DNA of 50,495 nt from Chloroflexota bacterium (GTDB lineage: Bacteria; Chloroflexota; Anaerolineae; Aggregatilineales; Phototrophicaceae). Within the stretch, counting starts at the first letter, position 1. The number at the start of each line of letters is the position of its first letter. The translations under genes were made by a program, and so were the position numbers. Below the pieces are notes generated by a model. That model was not told the DNA's origin. It worked only from the letters and a program-made list of their open reading frames with translations, and did not search any database. Location of the stretch: contig JAPOOU010000058.1 of assembly GCA_026713245.1 (NCBI GenBank), positions 1-50,495 on the forward strand. Reading direction: 5' to 3'. Shown here one piece after another: positions 37,557 to 46,222 of this stretch.

Positions 37557-37711
37557 AATAGAAATGAATCCTACAGATTGGGCCTTTCAACGAAACGCCC
37601 CTAAGACTCGTCGCTTTTTCCGTTTCTCATTACTTACCTGAAATTACACAATGAAGGATATTTAGAGGGGATTAATCTAGCCTGTGCAAATTTAGGACTA
37701 CTAAAACAAGG

Positions 37712-39145
37712 ATGGAATGTGTAAGCATGAACGATCTTTATCTGGAAAACGAATGGGAACGCACCGAGCCGGATTTGCTGGCTTATATTCCTCAAGACTT
37801 CGCTGGGCCAGGCGCCTGCAATCAGCATTTTCTCGTTGTCAAGACGCCGCCGGGCACATTCCTGGGATTCTGGACGCAATCTACATTCGAAAACGCCGGC
37901 GATCAACGGGTGGTATTTAGCCGTTCGCTTGATCGCGGCGCGACTTGGTCGGAACCGCAAATCATTGATGGCCCGCAAGCCGACGACGCGGCCGGGACGG
38001 GGCTGGCGAGTTGGGGCTTTCCCATTGTCGCGCCCGATCTACTGGCCGACGGCGGGCACCGCGTCTATTACATCTACAACAAGAATGTGGGGATCGACGA
38101 TGCCCGCGAAGACACAACCGGGCTGGTGCGCTGCCGCTTTTCCGATGACGACGGTCGCACGTGGAGCGCCGCCACTTTTGACTTCCCGATTGCGCCGAGC
38201 GCCATCAGCCACCGCGACCCGGCCGTGCCGCCCAACTGGATCGTCTACCAAAACGTCTTCGTCACGCCGGAAGACCACGTGCTGGCGCCCTTTACGCGCT
38301 GGGCGAGCAATACCTGGGATCCCGCGGTCAAGCTAAGCTTAAATTTGCTGGAACACTGGTCAGAAATCTATTTCATGCGCTTTGAAAACATCCTCAGCGA
38401 GCGCGACCCGAACAAGCTGATCGTTACAACCTGGCCCCAGGCGCCGCATGGCTTGCAGGTTGACAATCCCTACCGTCCCGGCGTCAGCGTCGCCCAGGAG
38501 CCGACGGTTCAGGCGCTGTCTGACGGGCGGCTCATTTGCGTCTTTCGGACTTTGCATGGCGTCAATTATTATGCGCTGTCGACGGACGATGGCCGCTCAT
38601 GGGACAAGCCGCGCGTATTGCGATATGAACCGGGCGGGAACCCCATCCTGAATCCGATGTCGCCCAGCCCGCTCTATCGCTGCCATGACGGGCGCTACTT
38701 GCTGCTGTTTTACAATAACGACGGCACTGCCAACGGCGGCAAATCGCCGATTGATTCCAAGCACAACCGCTATCCGGTCTGGTTGACCGTCGGGCGGGAA
38801 ATTGCGGGCGAAAAAGACCACCCGCTGCGGTTTGGACCGCCCAAAATCTTCGCCACCTCAAACGGCGTGCTGCTGCCAAATACCGGTGGCACGCAGGTCG
38901 CGGTTTACCCCAGCATTGTTGATGACGGCGACGAGCGCATCTTGTTTTATCCCGATCGCAAACATTTCCTGCTGGGAAAATACATCACGGATAAATGGCT
39001 GCGCGATTGCGATCCGGCCACTAATTCGGTCCGCTTGCGCCCCCCAATTACCGTTGACGCCATCAGCCGTTCGGCGGCAGCGAATCGGCCTGTCGCGCTA
39101 ACACAGAAGAATGAACCTTCTGCTCGCCCGGGCAACGTTGATTAA
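37712..39145 (+). CDS. BNR-repeat (sialidase-fold) protein 1
   Basis: A cytoplasmic protein of 477 residues with a six-bladed sialidase-type propeller. Three Asp boxes are visible: SLDRGATW (72-79), SDDDGRTW (144-151) and STDDGRSW (290-297). The FRIP/YRIP motif of classical GH33 sialidases is not found, so sialidase activity is not claimed; another exo-glycosidase, lyase or a lectin-like role is possible. There is no signal peptide. The last 25-28 residues (AISRSAAANRPV to the end) are encoded by a dispersed element fused in frame. The gene is inserted between the dppD and dppF genes of the importer. ATG 37712 or 37727 could be the start. Confidence 0.85.
   Translation: MECVSMNDLYLENEWERTEPDLLAYIPQDFAGPGACNQHFLVVKTPPGTFLGFWTQSTFENAGDQRVVFSRSLDRGATWSEPQIIDGPQADDAAGTGLASWGFPIVAPDLLADGGHRVYYIYNKNVGIDDAREDTTGLVRCRFSDDDGRTWSAATFDFPIAPSAISHRDPAVPPNWIVYQNVFVTPEDHVLAPFTRWASNTWDPAVKLSLNLLEHWSEIYFMRFENILSERDPNKLIVTTWPQAPHGLQVDNPYRPGVSVAQEPTVQALSDGRLICVFRTLHGVNYYALSTDDGRSWDKPRVLRYEPGGNPILNPMSPSPLYRCHDGRYLLLFYNNDGTANGGKSPIDSKHNRYPVWLTVGREIAGEKDHPLRFGPPKIFATSNGVLLPNTGGTQVAVYPSIVDDGDERILFYPDRKHFLLGKYITDKWLRDCDPATNSVRLRPPITVDAISRSAAANRPVALTQKNEPSARPGNVD
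39065..39121 (+). repeat. Dispersed element copy 8 (5' part, inside a coding region)
   Basis: AGCCGTTCGGCGGCAGCGAA and CCTGTCGCGCTAACACA match the first half of full copies. Here it is read in frame as the C-terminus of the BNR protein instead of lying behind the stop codon. Confidence 0.7.
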
Positions 39146-39164
39146 GAACGAGGAATAGGCCCAA

Positions 39165-40178
39165 ATGCGCGAGCCAAGCCTGCTGGAAGTACGCGGCCTG
39201 AAGAAATATTTTCCCATCGAACAGGGTTTGTTGCGGCGGGTTGTCGGCCATGTGCGAGCGGTCGATCATGTCAGCCTGAGCATCGACAAAGGTCGGACGC
39301 TGGGCTTGGTCGGCGAATCGGGATCGGGGAAAACCACATTGGGGCGCTGTGTCTTGCGCGCCATTGATCTCACCGCCGGCGAAATCTTGTTTCATCATGA
39401 AGGGGTGACAACCGACCTCGCTCAACTCAATCGACGGAACTTGCGCGAGTTTCGCAAGCACATGCAGATGATTTTCCAAGACCCCTATTCCAGCCTTGAC
39501 CCCCGCAAAACCGTCTTTGATATCGTCAGTGAACCCTTGCGCATTAACAGAATCGCGGCGGGAAAAGCGTTGGAAGATCGTGTGCGCGCCGCGCTGGAGT
39601 TGGTCGGCCTGGATCTGCGTTATATGAAACGCTATCCGCATGCCTTTAGCGGCGGTCAGCGTCAACGGATTGGCATTGCCCGCGCGCTGAGCATCAATCC
39701 GCAACTGATCGTCTGCGATGAGGCCGTCTCGGCCTTGGATGTCTCGGTACAGGCGCAAATACTGAATCTGCTCAAGGACCTGCAGGAAGAACTTGGCCTG
39801 ACTTATTTGTTCATCGCCCACGATCTGAGCGTGGTGGAACATGTGTCGGATGAAGTGGCCGTCATGTACGTGGGCAAGCTGGTCGAGCAAGCGCCTACGC
39901 GGGAGCTTTTTGCCCGCCCGAGGCACCCGTATACCGAGGCGCTCCTTTCCGCCATCCCGCGGCCGGATCCCGATCAACCCCTGCCCGAGACCGGCGGCAT
40001 CGAAGGTGAATTGCCCGACCCGGCGCATCCGCCGCGCGGCTGTTATTTTCATCCGCGCTGTCCCTATGCGGAACAGATCTGCCGCGAACAGGAGCCGCCG
40101 CTAGCGGAGGTCGCGCCAAATCATACCGCCGCTTGTCACTTCGCCGCTGAATTGACACTGCAAGGTCTTGAGAATTAA
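39165..40178 (+). CDS. Opp/Dpp-type ABC transporter ATP-binding protein (DppF family)
   Basis: A protein of 337 residues. It has LKKYFPIEQGLLRRVVGHVRAVD typical of DppF (described by its first residues LKKYFPIEQG), Walker A GESGSGKTT, FQDPYSSLDPR, signature FSGGQRQR, Walker B LIVCDEAVSALD and FIAHDLS. The C-terminal oligo-HPY extension RGCYFHPRCPYA is present. It starts 20 nt after BNR protein 1 and ends 10 nt before BNR protein 2, confirming one transcription unit. Confidence 0.93.
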   Translation: MREPSLLEVRGLKKYFPIEQGLLRRVVGHVRAVDHVSLSIDKGRTLGLVGESGSGKTTLGRCVLRAIDLTAGEILFHHEGVTTDLAQLNRRNLREFRKHMQMIFQDPYSSLDPRKTVFDIVSEPLRINRIAAGKALEDRVRAALELVGLDLRYMKRYPHAFSGGQRQRIGIARALSINPQLIVCDEAVSALDVSVQAQILNLLKDLQEELGLTYLFIAHDLSVVEHVSDEVAVMYVGKLVEQAPTRELFARPRHPYTEALLSAIPRPDPDQPLPETGGIEGELPDPAHPPRGCYFHPRCPYAEQICREQEPPLAEVAPNHTAACHFAAELTLQGLEN

Positions 40179-40187
40179 GGAGAAAAC

Positions 40188-42047
40188 ATGGCTGACAATC
40201 GACTGATCGCCGCCGGGCGAGAAATCCCCACTGAACGTTATAGTGATCAACCCTATGTAGTCAAGACAGATGATGGCGCCTGGCTGTGCGCGATGACAAC
40301 CGGCGCCGGTATCGAGGGCGCCTCCGGGCAACATATCATCGCGACGCGCAGCACCGATCAAGGGCGAACCTGGTCCGCTCCGGTCGCTGTCGAACCCGCG
40401 GATGGGCCGGAAGCGTCTTATGCCGTCCCCTTGAAAGCGCCGAGCGGGCGCATTTACCTGTTTTACAATCACAACACCGATGACCGCCGCCATGTCAAAG
40501 CGGATGACCCGCCCTACAAAGACGGCAAATGCTATCGCGTGGATTCTCAAGGCTATTTCGTCTTCAACTTCAGCGACGATCACGGGCTGACCTGGTCGTC
40601 AAAACGTTATAACGTTCCTGTGCGCGAGATGGCCATTGACCGGGAAAACCCCTACGGCGGCGCGGTCCGCTACTTCTGGAACGTGGGCAAGTCATTTATC
40701 CATGCGGGCGCGGCTTATGTTTCCCTGCACAAAGTTGGCGGTCTGGGTCACGGCTTTTTCACCCGTTCCGAGGGCGTCCTGTTGCGCAGCGAAAACATCA
40801 TGACGGAAACCGACCCGGAAAGGATCGTCTGGGAGACCCTGCCCGATGGCGATGCCGGCCTGAGAACGCCCCCCGGCGGCGGTCCCATCGCCGAAGAACA
40901 GAGCTACTGCGTGCTCAGCGACGGCGCGATCTACAGCGTCTACCGCACCATCGACGGCCATCCAGCCTGCGCTTACAGCCGCGACGGCGGATATACCTGG
41001 ACGCAGCCGGCATACAAGCGTTATGCCAACGGCCGCTTGATGAAGCATCCGCGCGCCGCCAATTTCGCCTGGAAGTGCCAAAACGGGAAGTACCTGTACT
41101 GGTTTCATAATCACGGCGGCAATTGGTACGAAGATCGCAATCCGGTCTGGCTTTGCGGCGGCATCGAGGTCGATACCGCGGCGGGCCGAGTCATCCAGTG
41201 GTCGCAACCGGAGATAGTTCTATACGACGACGACAGCTATATCCGCATGAGCTATCCCGATCTAATTCAAGAGGATGGCAAGACCTATCTGCTGGAAACG
41301 CAAAAGGACAAGGCGCGGGTCCATGAACTGGATCAGGACCTGCTGGAAGGGCTGTGGGGGCAGCTTGAAGACGGCGGCCTCATGACCAAGGCAGGTTGCC
41401 TTATCGAGTGGCAGGCCGACTCCGTCACAGCTGATGAAGACCGGCATGTTGTCATACCGCCTCTGCCCGCTTTCAACATCCGCGACCACCAGCGCCCCGA
41501 TTTTGGCGCGAAAGACCTGCGCAGCGGCTTCACGATAGAAACATGGCTGCGGCTGGAGCGGCTGGATGGCGGCCAGCGGCTTTTGGACGCGCGCGCGCCG
41601 AACGGGCAGGGCTGGGCCTTGAGTACCTCCGCGCGCGGCACTGTCGAAATCATCTTGAATGACGGACGGGGAGAAGCCCGTTGGGATTGCGACATCGACA
41701 TGCTGGAGGCGGGCAAATTGCATCACCTGGCGGTTGTGGTTGACGGCGGGCCCAAAATCATCTCCTTTATCGTTGACGGGGTCCTGTGCGACGGCGGCGC
41801 CTTTCGGCAATTTGGCTGGGGCCGTTTCAGTCCGGAATTGCGCCATGTCAACAGCGCGTCCAAAAACCCGATAATCGCGCCGGGCAGCGCCAGCGTGCAG
41901 GACGGCGCCTCCGACGAAGCCGACAGGGAACGGGTCGCAATAGGCGCCGCAATCCAGACCCTGCGCATCTATGATCGTTATCTGCTCACTTCCGAGGTGA
42001 TTGGCAATTATCGCTCGGGGTTTTCCTGGACCGGGAGGCGGCAATAG
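40188..42047 (+). CDS. BNR-repeat protein 2 with C-terminal LamG-like domain
   Basis: A protein of 619 residues without a signal peptide. The N-terminal propeller has Asp boxes STDQGRTW (55-62), SDDHGLTW (129-136) and SRDGGYTW (264-271). Residues about 440-610 look like a concanavalin/LamG jelly roll: GFTIETWLRLERLDGGQRLLD-type start (described as TIETWLRLERL), then LHHLAVVVDGG and IQTLRIYDRYLL. This matches carbohydrate-active proteins that combine a catalytic propeller with a binding domain. No FRIP motif was found. AGGAGAAAAC precedes the ATG. Its cytoplasmic location implies action on imported glycan fragments. The reaction is unknown. Confidence 0.87.
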   Translation: MADNRLIAAGREIPTERYSDQPYVVKTDDGAWLCAMTTGAGIEGASGQHIIATRSTDQGRTWSAPVAVEPADGPEASYAVPLKAPSGRIYLFYNHNTDDRRHVKADDPPYKDGKCYRVDSQGYFVFNFSDDHGLTWSSKRYNVPVREMAIDRENPYGGAVRYFWNVGKSFIHAGAAYVSLHKVGGLGHGFFTRSEGVLLRSENIMTETDPERIVWETLPDGDAGLRTPPGGGPIAEEQSYCVLSDGAIYSVYRTIDGHPACAYSRDGGYTWTQPAYKRYANGRLMKHPRAANFAWKCQNGKYLYWFHNHGGNWYEDRNPVWLCGGIEVDTAAGRVIQWSQPEIVLYDDDSYIRMSYPDLIQEDGKTYLLETQKDKARVHELDQDLLEGLWGQLEDGGLMTKAGCLIEWQADSVTADEDRHVVIPPLPAFNIRDHQRPDFGAKDLRSGFTIETWLRLERLDGGQRLLDARAPNGQGWALSTSARGTVEIILNDGRGEARWDCDIDMLEAGKLHHLAVVVDGGPKIISFIVDGVLCDGGAFRQFGWGRFSPELRHVNSASKNPIIAPGSASVQDGASDEADRERVAIGAAIQTLRIYDRYLLTSEVIGNYRSGFSWTGRRQ

Positions 42048-42048
42048 C

Positions 42049-43266
42049 ATGGGTCAATTCGATAGCGCCCTCACTTCGGATGCGTTTAATGAGAATCCCT
42101 ATCCGGTTTATAATGAAATGCGCGCGGCAGCACCCGTTTACTGGAGCGACGCCTGGGGTTGCTGGATGCTCACTCGCTATCAGGATATCACCTGGACCCT
42201 GCAGGACTATCAGACATTTACCAGTCTGGGGCGGCTGACCGCTACGATGGAATTGCCGGAACCGCTATGGGAGAAAGTCGAGCCATTGGTGCGCCATTAT
42301 TCGCAAGGGCTTATCAATGTTGACCCGCCCGACCATACCCGTATGCGCAAGCTGGTGCACATGGCCTTCACGCCGCGGGCAATCCGCAAAATGGAAACAT
42401 ATGTCCAGGACATCGTCGAGCGGCTGATTGACGGGCAGATCGAGCGCGGCGCAATGGATGTCATCTGGGATTTTTCATACCCGCTGCCGGTCACCGTGAT
42501 CGCGACAATGATGGGCATACCGGTGCAAGACCACGCCAAGTTCAAGGCCTGGTCCGGGGAAATCGTCGGCTTCATGGCGACGCCGAAACCCAGCCCGGAG
42601 GTCTTGCTCAAATCACAAGACGCCTTGCTGGCGATGCAGCAATACTTCCGCGACATCTATGCCAAGCGGCGGCAAGAGCCCGAAGATGATCTGATCACTG
42701 CCCTGGTTCAGGCGGAACTGGAAGGGGACAAGCTCAGCGAAGAAGAGATGGTATCGAGTTGTGTGACAATTCTGATCGGCGGGCACGAGACAACCACCTA
42801 TCTCATCGCCAACGGTATGTACGCCTTGCTGAAACATCCCGCTGAGTTCAGGCGCCTGCGCGACAATCTTGATCTTGCGGAATCGGCGACCGAAGAATTT
42901 CTGCGCTATGAAGGTCCCTTCCAGCGCAACCGACGTATCGCCACGCGTCAGGTGCAAATCGATGGCGCAACCATCGAAAAAGGTCAGCTAATCGTACAGT
43001 TTCTTGGCGCCGCCAACCGCGATCCCGCCCAGTTTCCCGATCCCGACCGGCTCGATATCACGCGCTCGCCGAATAAGCACCTCGCCTTTGGTTATGGGCC
43101 GCATTTCTGCCTGGGGGCGCCGCTGGCCCGGCTGGAAGCGCCGGTCGCCTTCCGCGGACTCTTGCGGCGGCTGAAGAACATGCGCTTGGCGCACGACAAC
43201 CTGGAATGGAACAGCGCCTTGTTTCGCGGCTTAAAATCGCTGCCGATCGAATTTGAGCCGGCGTGA
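42049..43266 (+). CDS. Cytochrome P450
   Basis: A soluble bacterial P450 of 405 residues. The heme-binding loop is FGYGPHFCLGAPLAR, with Cys354 as the axial ligand. The I-helix oxygen-activation segment is GGHETT (244-249). The ExxR pair is in EEFLRYE (283-286), and the HTRMR segment at about 96 is the C-helix. It needs an external redox partner, and none (ferredoxin or reductase) is encoded nearby. ATG 42049 follows GGGAGGCGG and the preceding stop by one base; the longer frame from 42001 is rejected. In a carbohydrate operon the known precedent is oxidative demethylation of O-methyl sugars; that is inference here. Confidence 0.95.
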   Translation: MGQFDSALTSDAFNENPYPVYNEMRAAAPVYWSDAWGCWMLTRYQDITWTLQDYQTFTSLGRLTATMELPEPLWEKVEPLVRHYSQGLINVDPPDHTRMRKLVHMAFTPRAIRKMETYVQDIVERLIDGQIERGAMDVIWDFSYPLPVTVIATMMGIPVQDHAKFKAWSGEIVGFMATPKPSPEVLLKSQDALLAMQQYFRDIYAKRRQEPEDDLITALVQAELEGDKLSEEEMVSSCVTILIGGHETTTYLIANGMYALLKHPAEFRRLRDNLDLAESATEEFLRYEGPFQRNRRIATRQVQIDGATIEKGQLIVQFLGAANRDPAQFPDPDRLDITRSPNKHLAFGYGPHFCLGAPLARLEAPVAFRGLLRRLKNMRLAHDNLEWNSALFRGLKSLPIEFEPA

Positions 43267-44432
43267 TGAAGATCAGCGCTGTAAAAACTTATCTTGTTGA
43301 AGGCATCAAATACAATTGGACGCTGGTCAAAGTCGAGACCGACGCGGGTTTTCATGGCTGGGGAGAGGCGACCAACTGGCCCGGCTCGCCCTTGATTGAA
43401 GCCGCATGCCAGCACGTCGGGCAGTTCGTCACCGGTATGGACGCGCGTCGCATTGATTACATCTGGACGAAAATCTACCGCGATATGCACTGGCTGGGGC
43501 AGGCCGGTCCGCTGCTTTCAGCCATCAGCGCCATCGATATCGCCTTGTGGGATATCAAGGGCAAGGCGCTCAATGCGCCGGTTTATGAATTGCTCGGGGG
43601 GATGTACCGCCGACGCATTCAACTCTACGCCAATTACTGGTTTATCGACGGCGATCACTCCCCCGAAAGCTATGCCCAGCAAGCGAAGGAAACCGTTGCT
43701 GCCGGCTTCACCGCGCTCAAGTTCGACCCCTTTGCCCATGTTCATTACGGCTACGGCGATGATCTATCCGACACCAATGCGCTGAGCGCCGGGCAGAAGC
43801 GGCTTGCGCTGGAGCTGGTCGAGGCGGTGGCGGAAGCCGTCGGGCCGGACCTGCCAATCGCCATTGAAACCCATGCCTTCCTCAATGGGCCGACCGCCGT
43901 TGAAATGGCGCATCGACTGTCCGAACTCAATTTTAACTGCATGTGGTACGAGGAGCCGGCCTTGCCCGAATACCCGGACGCCATCGCGGACATTCGCAGT
44001 CGGATATCGCTGCCGGTTTGTGTGGGCGAACGCCTGCATTCCCGCGCCATGGCAAAGCGCGTTCTCGACGCGCGGGCGGCGGACATACTGATGCCGGATA
44101 TCACGCGTTGCGGCGGCATCAGCGAAATGCGCAAGATCGCCAATATGGCGGAAGCATACAATGTGCCGATTGCGCCGCACAATCCCAACGGTCCCATTTC
44201 GACCATCGCTTCGGCGCATACGATGGCGACAATACCCAACTTCTATCGACAAGAGTTCATGTTCAAGGATGTAGCCTGGCGCGATGACTGCTTGTCGCGC
44301 GAACTGCCGATTGAGCAAGGATTTTTTGTTCTGCCTGACCGACCCGGTTTGGGCTTTGACATCGATGAAGCGATTCTGACAAAACATCCAGGCCTAAGAA
44401 CGCCGCCAAAGGACCGCAGCTTCTATGTATGA
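43263..44432 (+). CDS. Enolase-superfamily (mandelate racemase/galactonate dehydratase-like) protein
   Basis: A protein of 389 residues. The capping domain includes WGEATNWPG and the LLGGMYRRRIQLYAN junction. Barrel residues: Lys153 in ALKFDP, metal ligands Glu202 (IETHAF, with His204), Glu230 in YEEP and Glu256 in GERLHSR, Asp279 in MPDITRCGG and catalytic His306 in APHNPNGP. The pattern is closest to galactonate/gluconate dehydratases, which convert aldonic acids to 2-keto-3-deoxy acids. Its GTG start overlaps the P450 stop; ATG 43266 is the alternative. Exact substrate cannot be assigned because subgroup specificity depends on loops. Confidence 0.9.
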   Translation: MMKISAVKTYLVEGIKYNWTLVKVETDAGFHGWGEATNWPGSPLIEAACQHVGQFVTGMDARRIDYIWTKIYRDMHWLGQAGPLLSAISAIDIALWDIKGKALNAPVYELLGGMYRRRIQLYANYWFIDGDHSPESYAQQAKETVAAGFTALKFDPFAHVHYGYGDDLSDTNALSAGQKRLALELVEAVAEAVGPDLPIAIETHAFLNGPTAVEMAHRLSELNFNCMWYEEPALPEYPDAIADIRSRISLPVCVGERLHSRAMAKRVLDARAADILMPDITRCGGISEMRKIANMAEAYNVPIAPHNPNGPISTIASAHTMATIPNFYRQEFMFKDVAWRDDCLSRELPIEQGFFVLPDRPGLGFDIDEAILTKHPGLRTPPKDRSFYV

Positions 44433-44483
44433 ACTTAGAGATGGCATCAGAGCGACCGGAGCCCGTGCAAAGCAGGGCATGTG

Positions 44484-45446
44484 ATGATGATGAAGAAGGT
44501 CTTGATCACCAATGCCGTGCCGAATGACGCGCTTGAACCCTTGGCAGGTTTGGCGCAGGTCATCCAAGGTCCGGCCGGCGGACGCTTGATGCCGCGCGAA
44601 ACCGTGCTGAGACACGCCTCCGAGCTGGATGGCATAATCAATCAAGCGGAACTGACCGTGGATAAAGAACTGCTCGATGCGGCGCCACGCCTCAAGATTG
44701 TGGCAAATGTGGCGATTGGTGTTGATAATCTTGATCTTGATATGATGGCGCAACGCGATGTTTGGGCGACAAATGTCCCGGATGCCTTTGTGGCGTCTAC
44801 CGCGGATTGCGCCTTCGCCCTGATTCTGAATCTGCTGCGGCAGATCAATGCGGCAGATCGCTATGTGCGTTCGCAGCAATGGGCGGCCGATGGTTTCCAG
44901 CCGGGAATCTGGGACGGGCTGCTGTTGGCGGGAAAGACGCTGGGGGTGATCGGATATGGGCGTATCGGCAGAGCGGTCGCCCGGCGCGCCAGAGCATTTG
45001 ACATGACTGTCATCTATCATAACAGCACGCCGTCCACGGACGCCGCCTATCGCGCGCTTGACGATCTGATGACAGAAGCCGATGTGATTACCATTCACAC
45101 GCCGCTCACAGCGCATACGCGCCATCTGATTGACGCCGCGCGCCTGGCGCGAATGAAACCGGGCGCATATCTGATCAACATGTCGCGGGGCGCGGTGGTC
45201 CATGAAGAGGCGCTGGCCCGCGCGCTTCTTGACGGCGCGATTGCCGGGGCCGCGCTGGATGTGTTTGAATTCGAGCCAGAGGTACATCCGGCTCTGCTCG
45301 GGATGGACAATGTCTGCCTGACACCCCATATCGGCGGCGGCACCCGCGAAAGCCGCCGGGCGGCTCGTCAATTGTGCGCGCGGAATATCGCCGCTGTGTT
45401 TCAAGGCGAGCGACCTATTACACCGGTCAACAATGCCGACCCCTGA
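44484..45446 (+). CDS. D-2-hydroxyacid dehydrogenase (glyoxylate/2-ketogluconate reductase-like)
   Basis: A protein of about 320 residues. The NAD(P)-binding motif is LGVIGYGRIGRAVARRA. Catalytic Arg is in NMSRGAVVHEEAL, Glu in FEFEPEVHPALL and His in TPHIGGGTRESR. The GLDNLD-like segment (GVDNLDLD) and ATNVPD are typical of glyoxylate/hydroxypyruvate/2-ketogluconate reductases. Four consecutive start codons (GTG, then ATG three times) are possible from 44481. It is the last gene of the importer/BNR/P450 operon, 50 nt after the dehydratase, and would reduce or oxidise the 2-oxo/2-hydroxy acid product. Confidence 0.9.
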   Translation: MMMKKVLITNAVPNDALEPLAGLAQVIQGPAGGRLMPRETVLRHASELDGIINQAELTVDKELLDAAPRLKIVANVAIGVDNLDLDMMAQRDVWATNVPDAFVASTADCAFALILNLLRQINAADRYVRSQQWAADGFQPGIWDGLLLAGKTLGVIGYGRIGRAVARRARAFDMTVIYHNSTPSTDAAYRALDDLMTEADVITIHTPLTAHTRHLIDAARLARMKPGAYLINMSRGAVVHEEALARALLDGAIAGAALDVFEFEPEVHPALLGMDNVCLTPHIGGGTRESRRAARQLCARNIAAVFQGERPITPVNNADP

Positions 45447-45822
45447 GATGGGCGCGGGTGACTGCGACCGCGGCGGCATCCAGCGGGTGGCAGGGACCGG
45501 TGGTCATGGGCGTATGGAGCTAGAATCCACCACGAAGATATGCAGGGCACATAGGAGCTTAACCACCGAGGAGAACACCGAGGGACGAGCCGCTGGCTCG
45601 CGCTTTTCCGTTTTCAGCGACATGTTCGAGAATGGCAATCGCCGCGGCCAGAACATCAATTTGTCGATTGATTTGCGGTGGGGAATCTTCAAATCCGTTG
45701 GAACTTCTCCCAATGCGAACTTATCTTCGTTCAATCGGCTTAATCACAAACTGTAAAAGCAATGATAGAACACGGGCAGCACTTGTATGTTGAGATGTTT
45801 TCAAAATGATCAGCAAGCGGAT
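45447..45822. other. Gene-free gap with repeat-like sequence
   Basis: No credible gene is present. The segment AACCACCGAGGAGAACACCG at about 45560-45580 resembles short intergenic repeats common in several bacterial genomes. A hairpin at 45586-45600 follows. The two adjoining genes converge here. Confidence 0.4.
45586..45607 (+). terminator. Candidate terminator of the Opp/BNR/P450 operon
   Basis: CGAGCC (45586-45591), a GCT loop and GGCTCG (45595-45600) are followed by CGCTTTT. It lies 140 nt after the last gene. The stem is short, so confidence is limited. Confidence 0.35.
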
Positions 45823-46149
45823 CTAAACATCTAACTCAAATAAATCCGCGTCCGGGATAGGCTCGCCCGCATAAGCCAACACGATCTGATCTCGCAAAAT
45901 CCCCGATTGAATTAAAGCATCTACCAGTTTCTTATCCGACATATCTTCTTCAATGACAACCATGTTCTTGACAACGCGCGCCAATACAACTACGCCCGCA
46001 AAATCCTTACGCTCGGGATAGTCAACTCCATTCACCGCATAAATCGCTTGTTCGTCATCTAGAATCGCGAACAATAGGACGTTTGCCCCTCGGCCGCTCG
46101 CGGCGTACTTCTCTACCTCGCGACGAACTAGACTCTTGATGTAATCCAT
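45823..46149 (-). CDS. XisI-like protein (fdxN-element excision controlling factor family)
   Basis: A small protein of 108 residues. The order of segments matches XisI proteins: an N-terminal helix DYIKSLVRREVEKYA, a strand pair with AILDDEQAIYAVNGVDYPE, then MVVIEEDMSDKKLVDALIQ and GILRDQIVLAYAGEP, corresponding to the family's KIWIQ...ELVEAGVPKEDIVL end. XisI is usually encoded beside XisH, but no XisH-like frame is present, so this is a solitary copy. Function is unknown in most genomes; excision control was reported only for cyanobacterial fdxN elements. ATG 46149 gives the family length. The frame extends to 46230 without support. Confidence 0.7.
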   Translation of the reverse strand: MDYIKSLVRREVEKYAASGRGANVLLFAILDDEQAIYAVNGVDYPERKDFAGVVVLARVVKNMVVIEEDMSDKKLVDALIQSGILRDQIVLAYAGEPIPDADLFELDV

Positions 46150-46222
46150 ATTGAAATTATACTTTGCCCCAGGTCTGTTGTATACTCCCTCGCATTTATC
46201 TATCCGCGCCAGGAACAAATTC

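Noticed and set aside
37712..42047. Annotating the two BNR proteins as true exo-alpha-sialidases with a sialic-acid operon
   Set aside because: Asp boxes are present, but the FRIP motif was not found and no sialate lyase, kinase or epimerase gene is in the operon. Only the propeller fold is supported.
45433..45756. Frame of 107 codons after the last dehydrogenase gene
   Set aside because: It contains an intergenic-repeat-like sequence and a hairpin, lacks a ribosome binding site, and its composition does not resemble the neighbouring genes.
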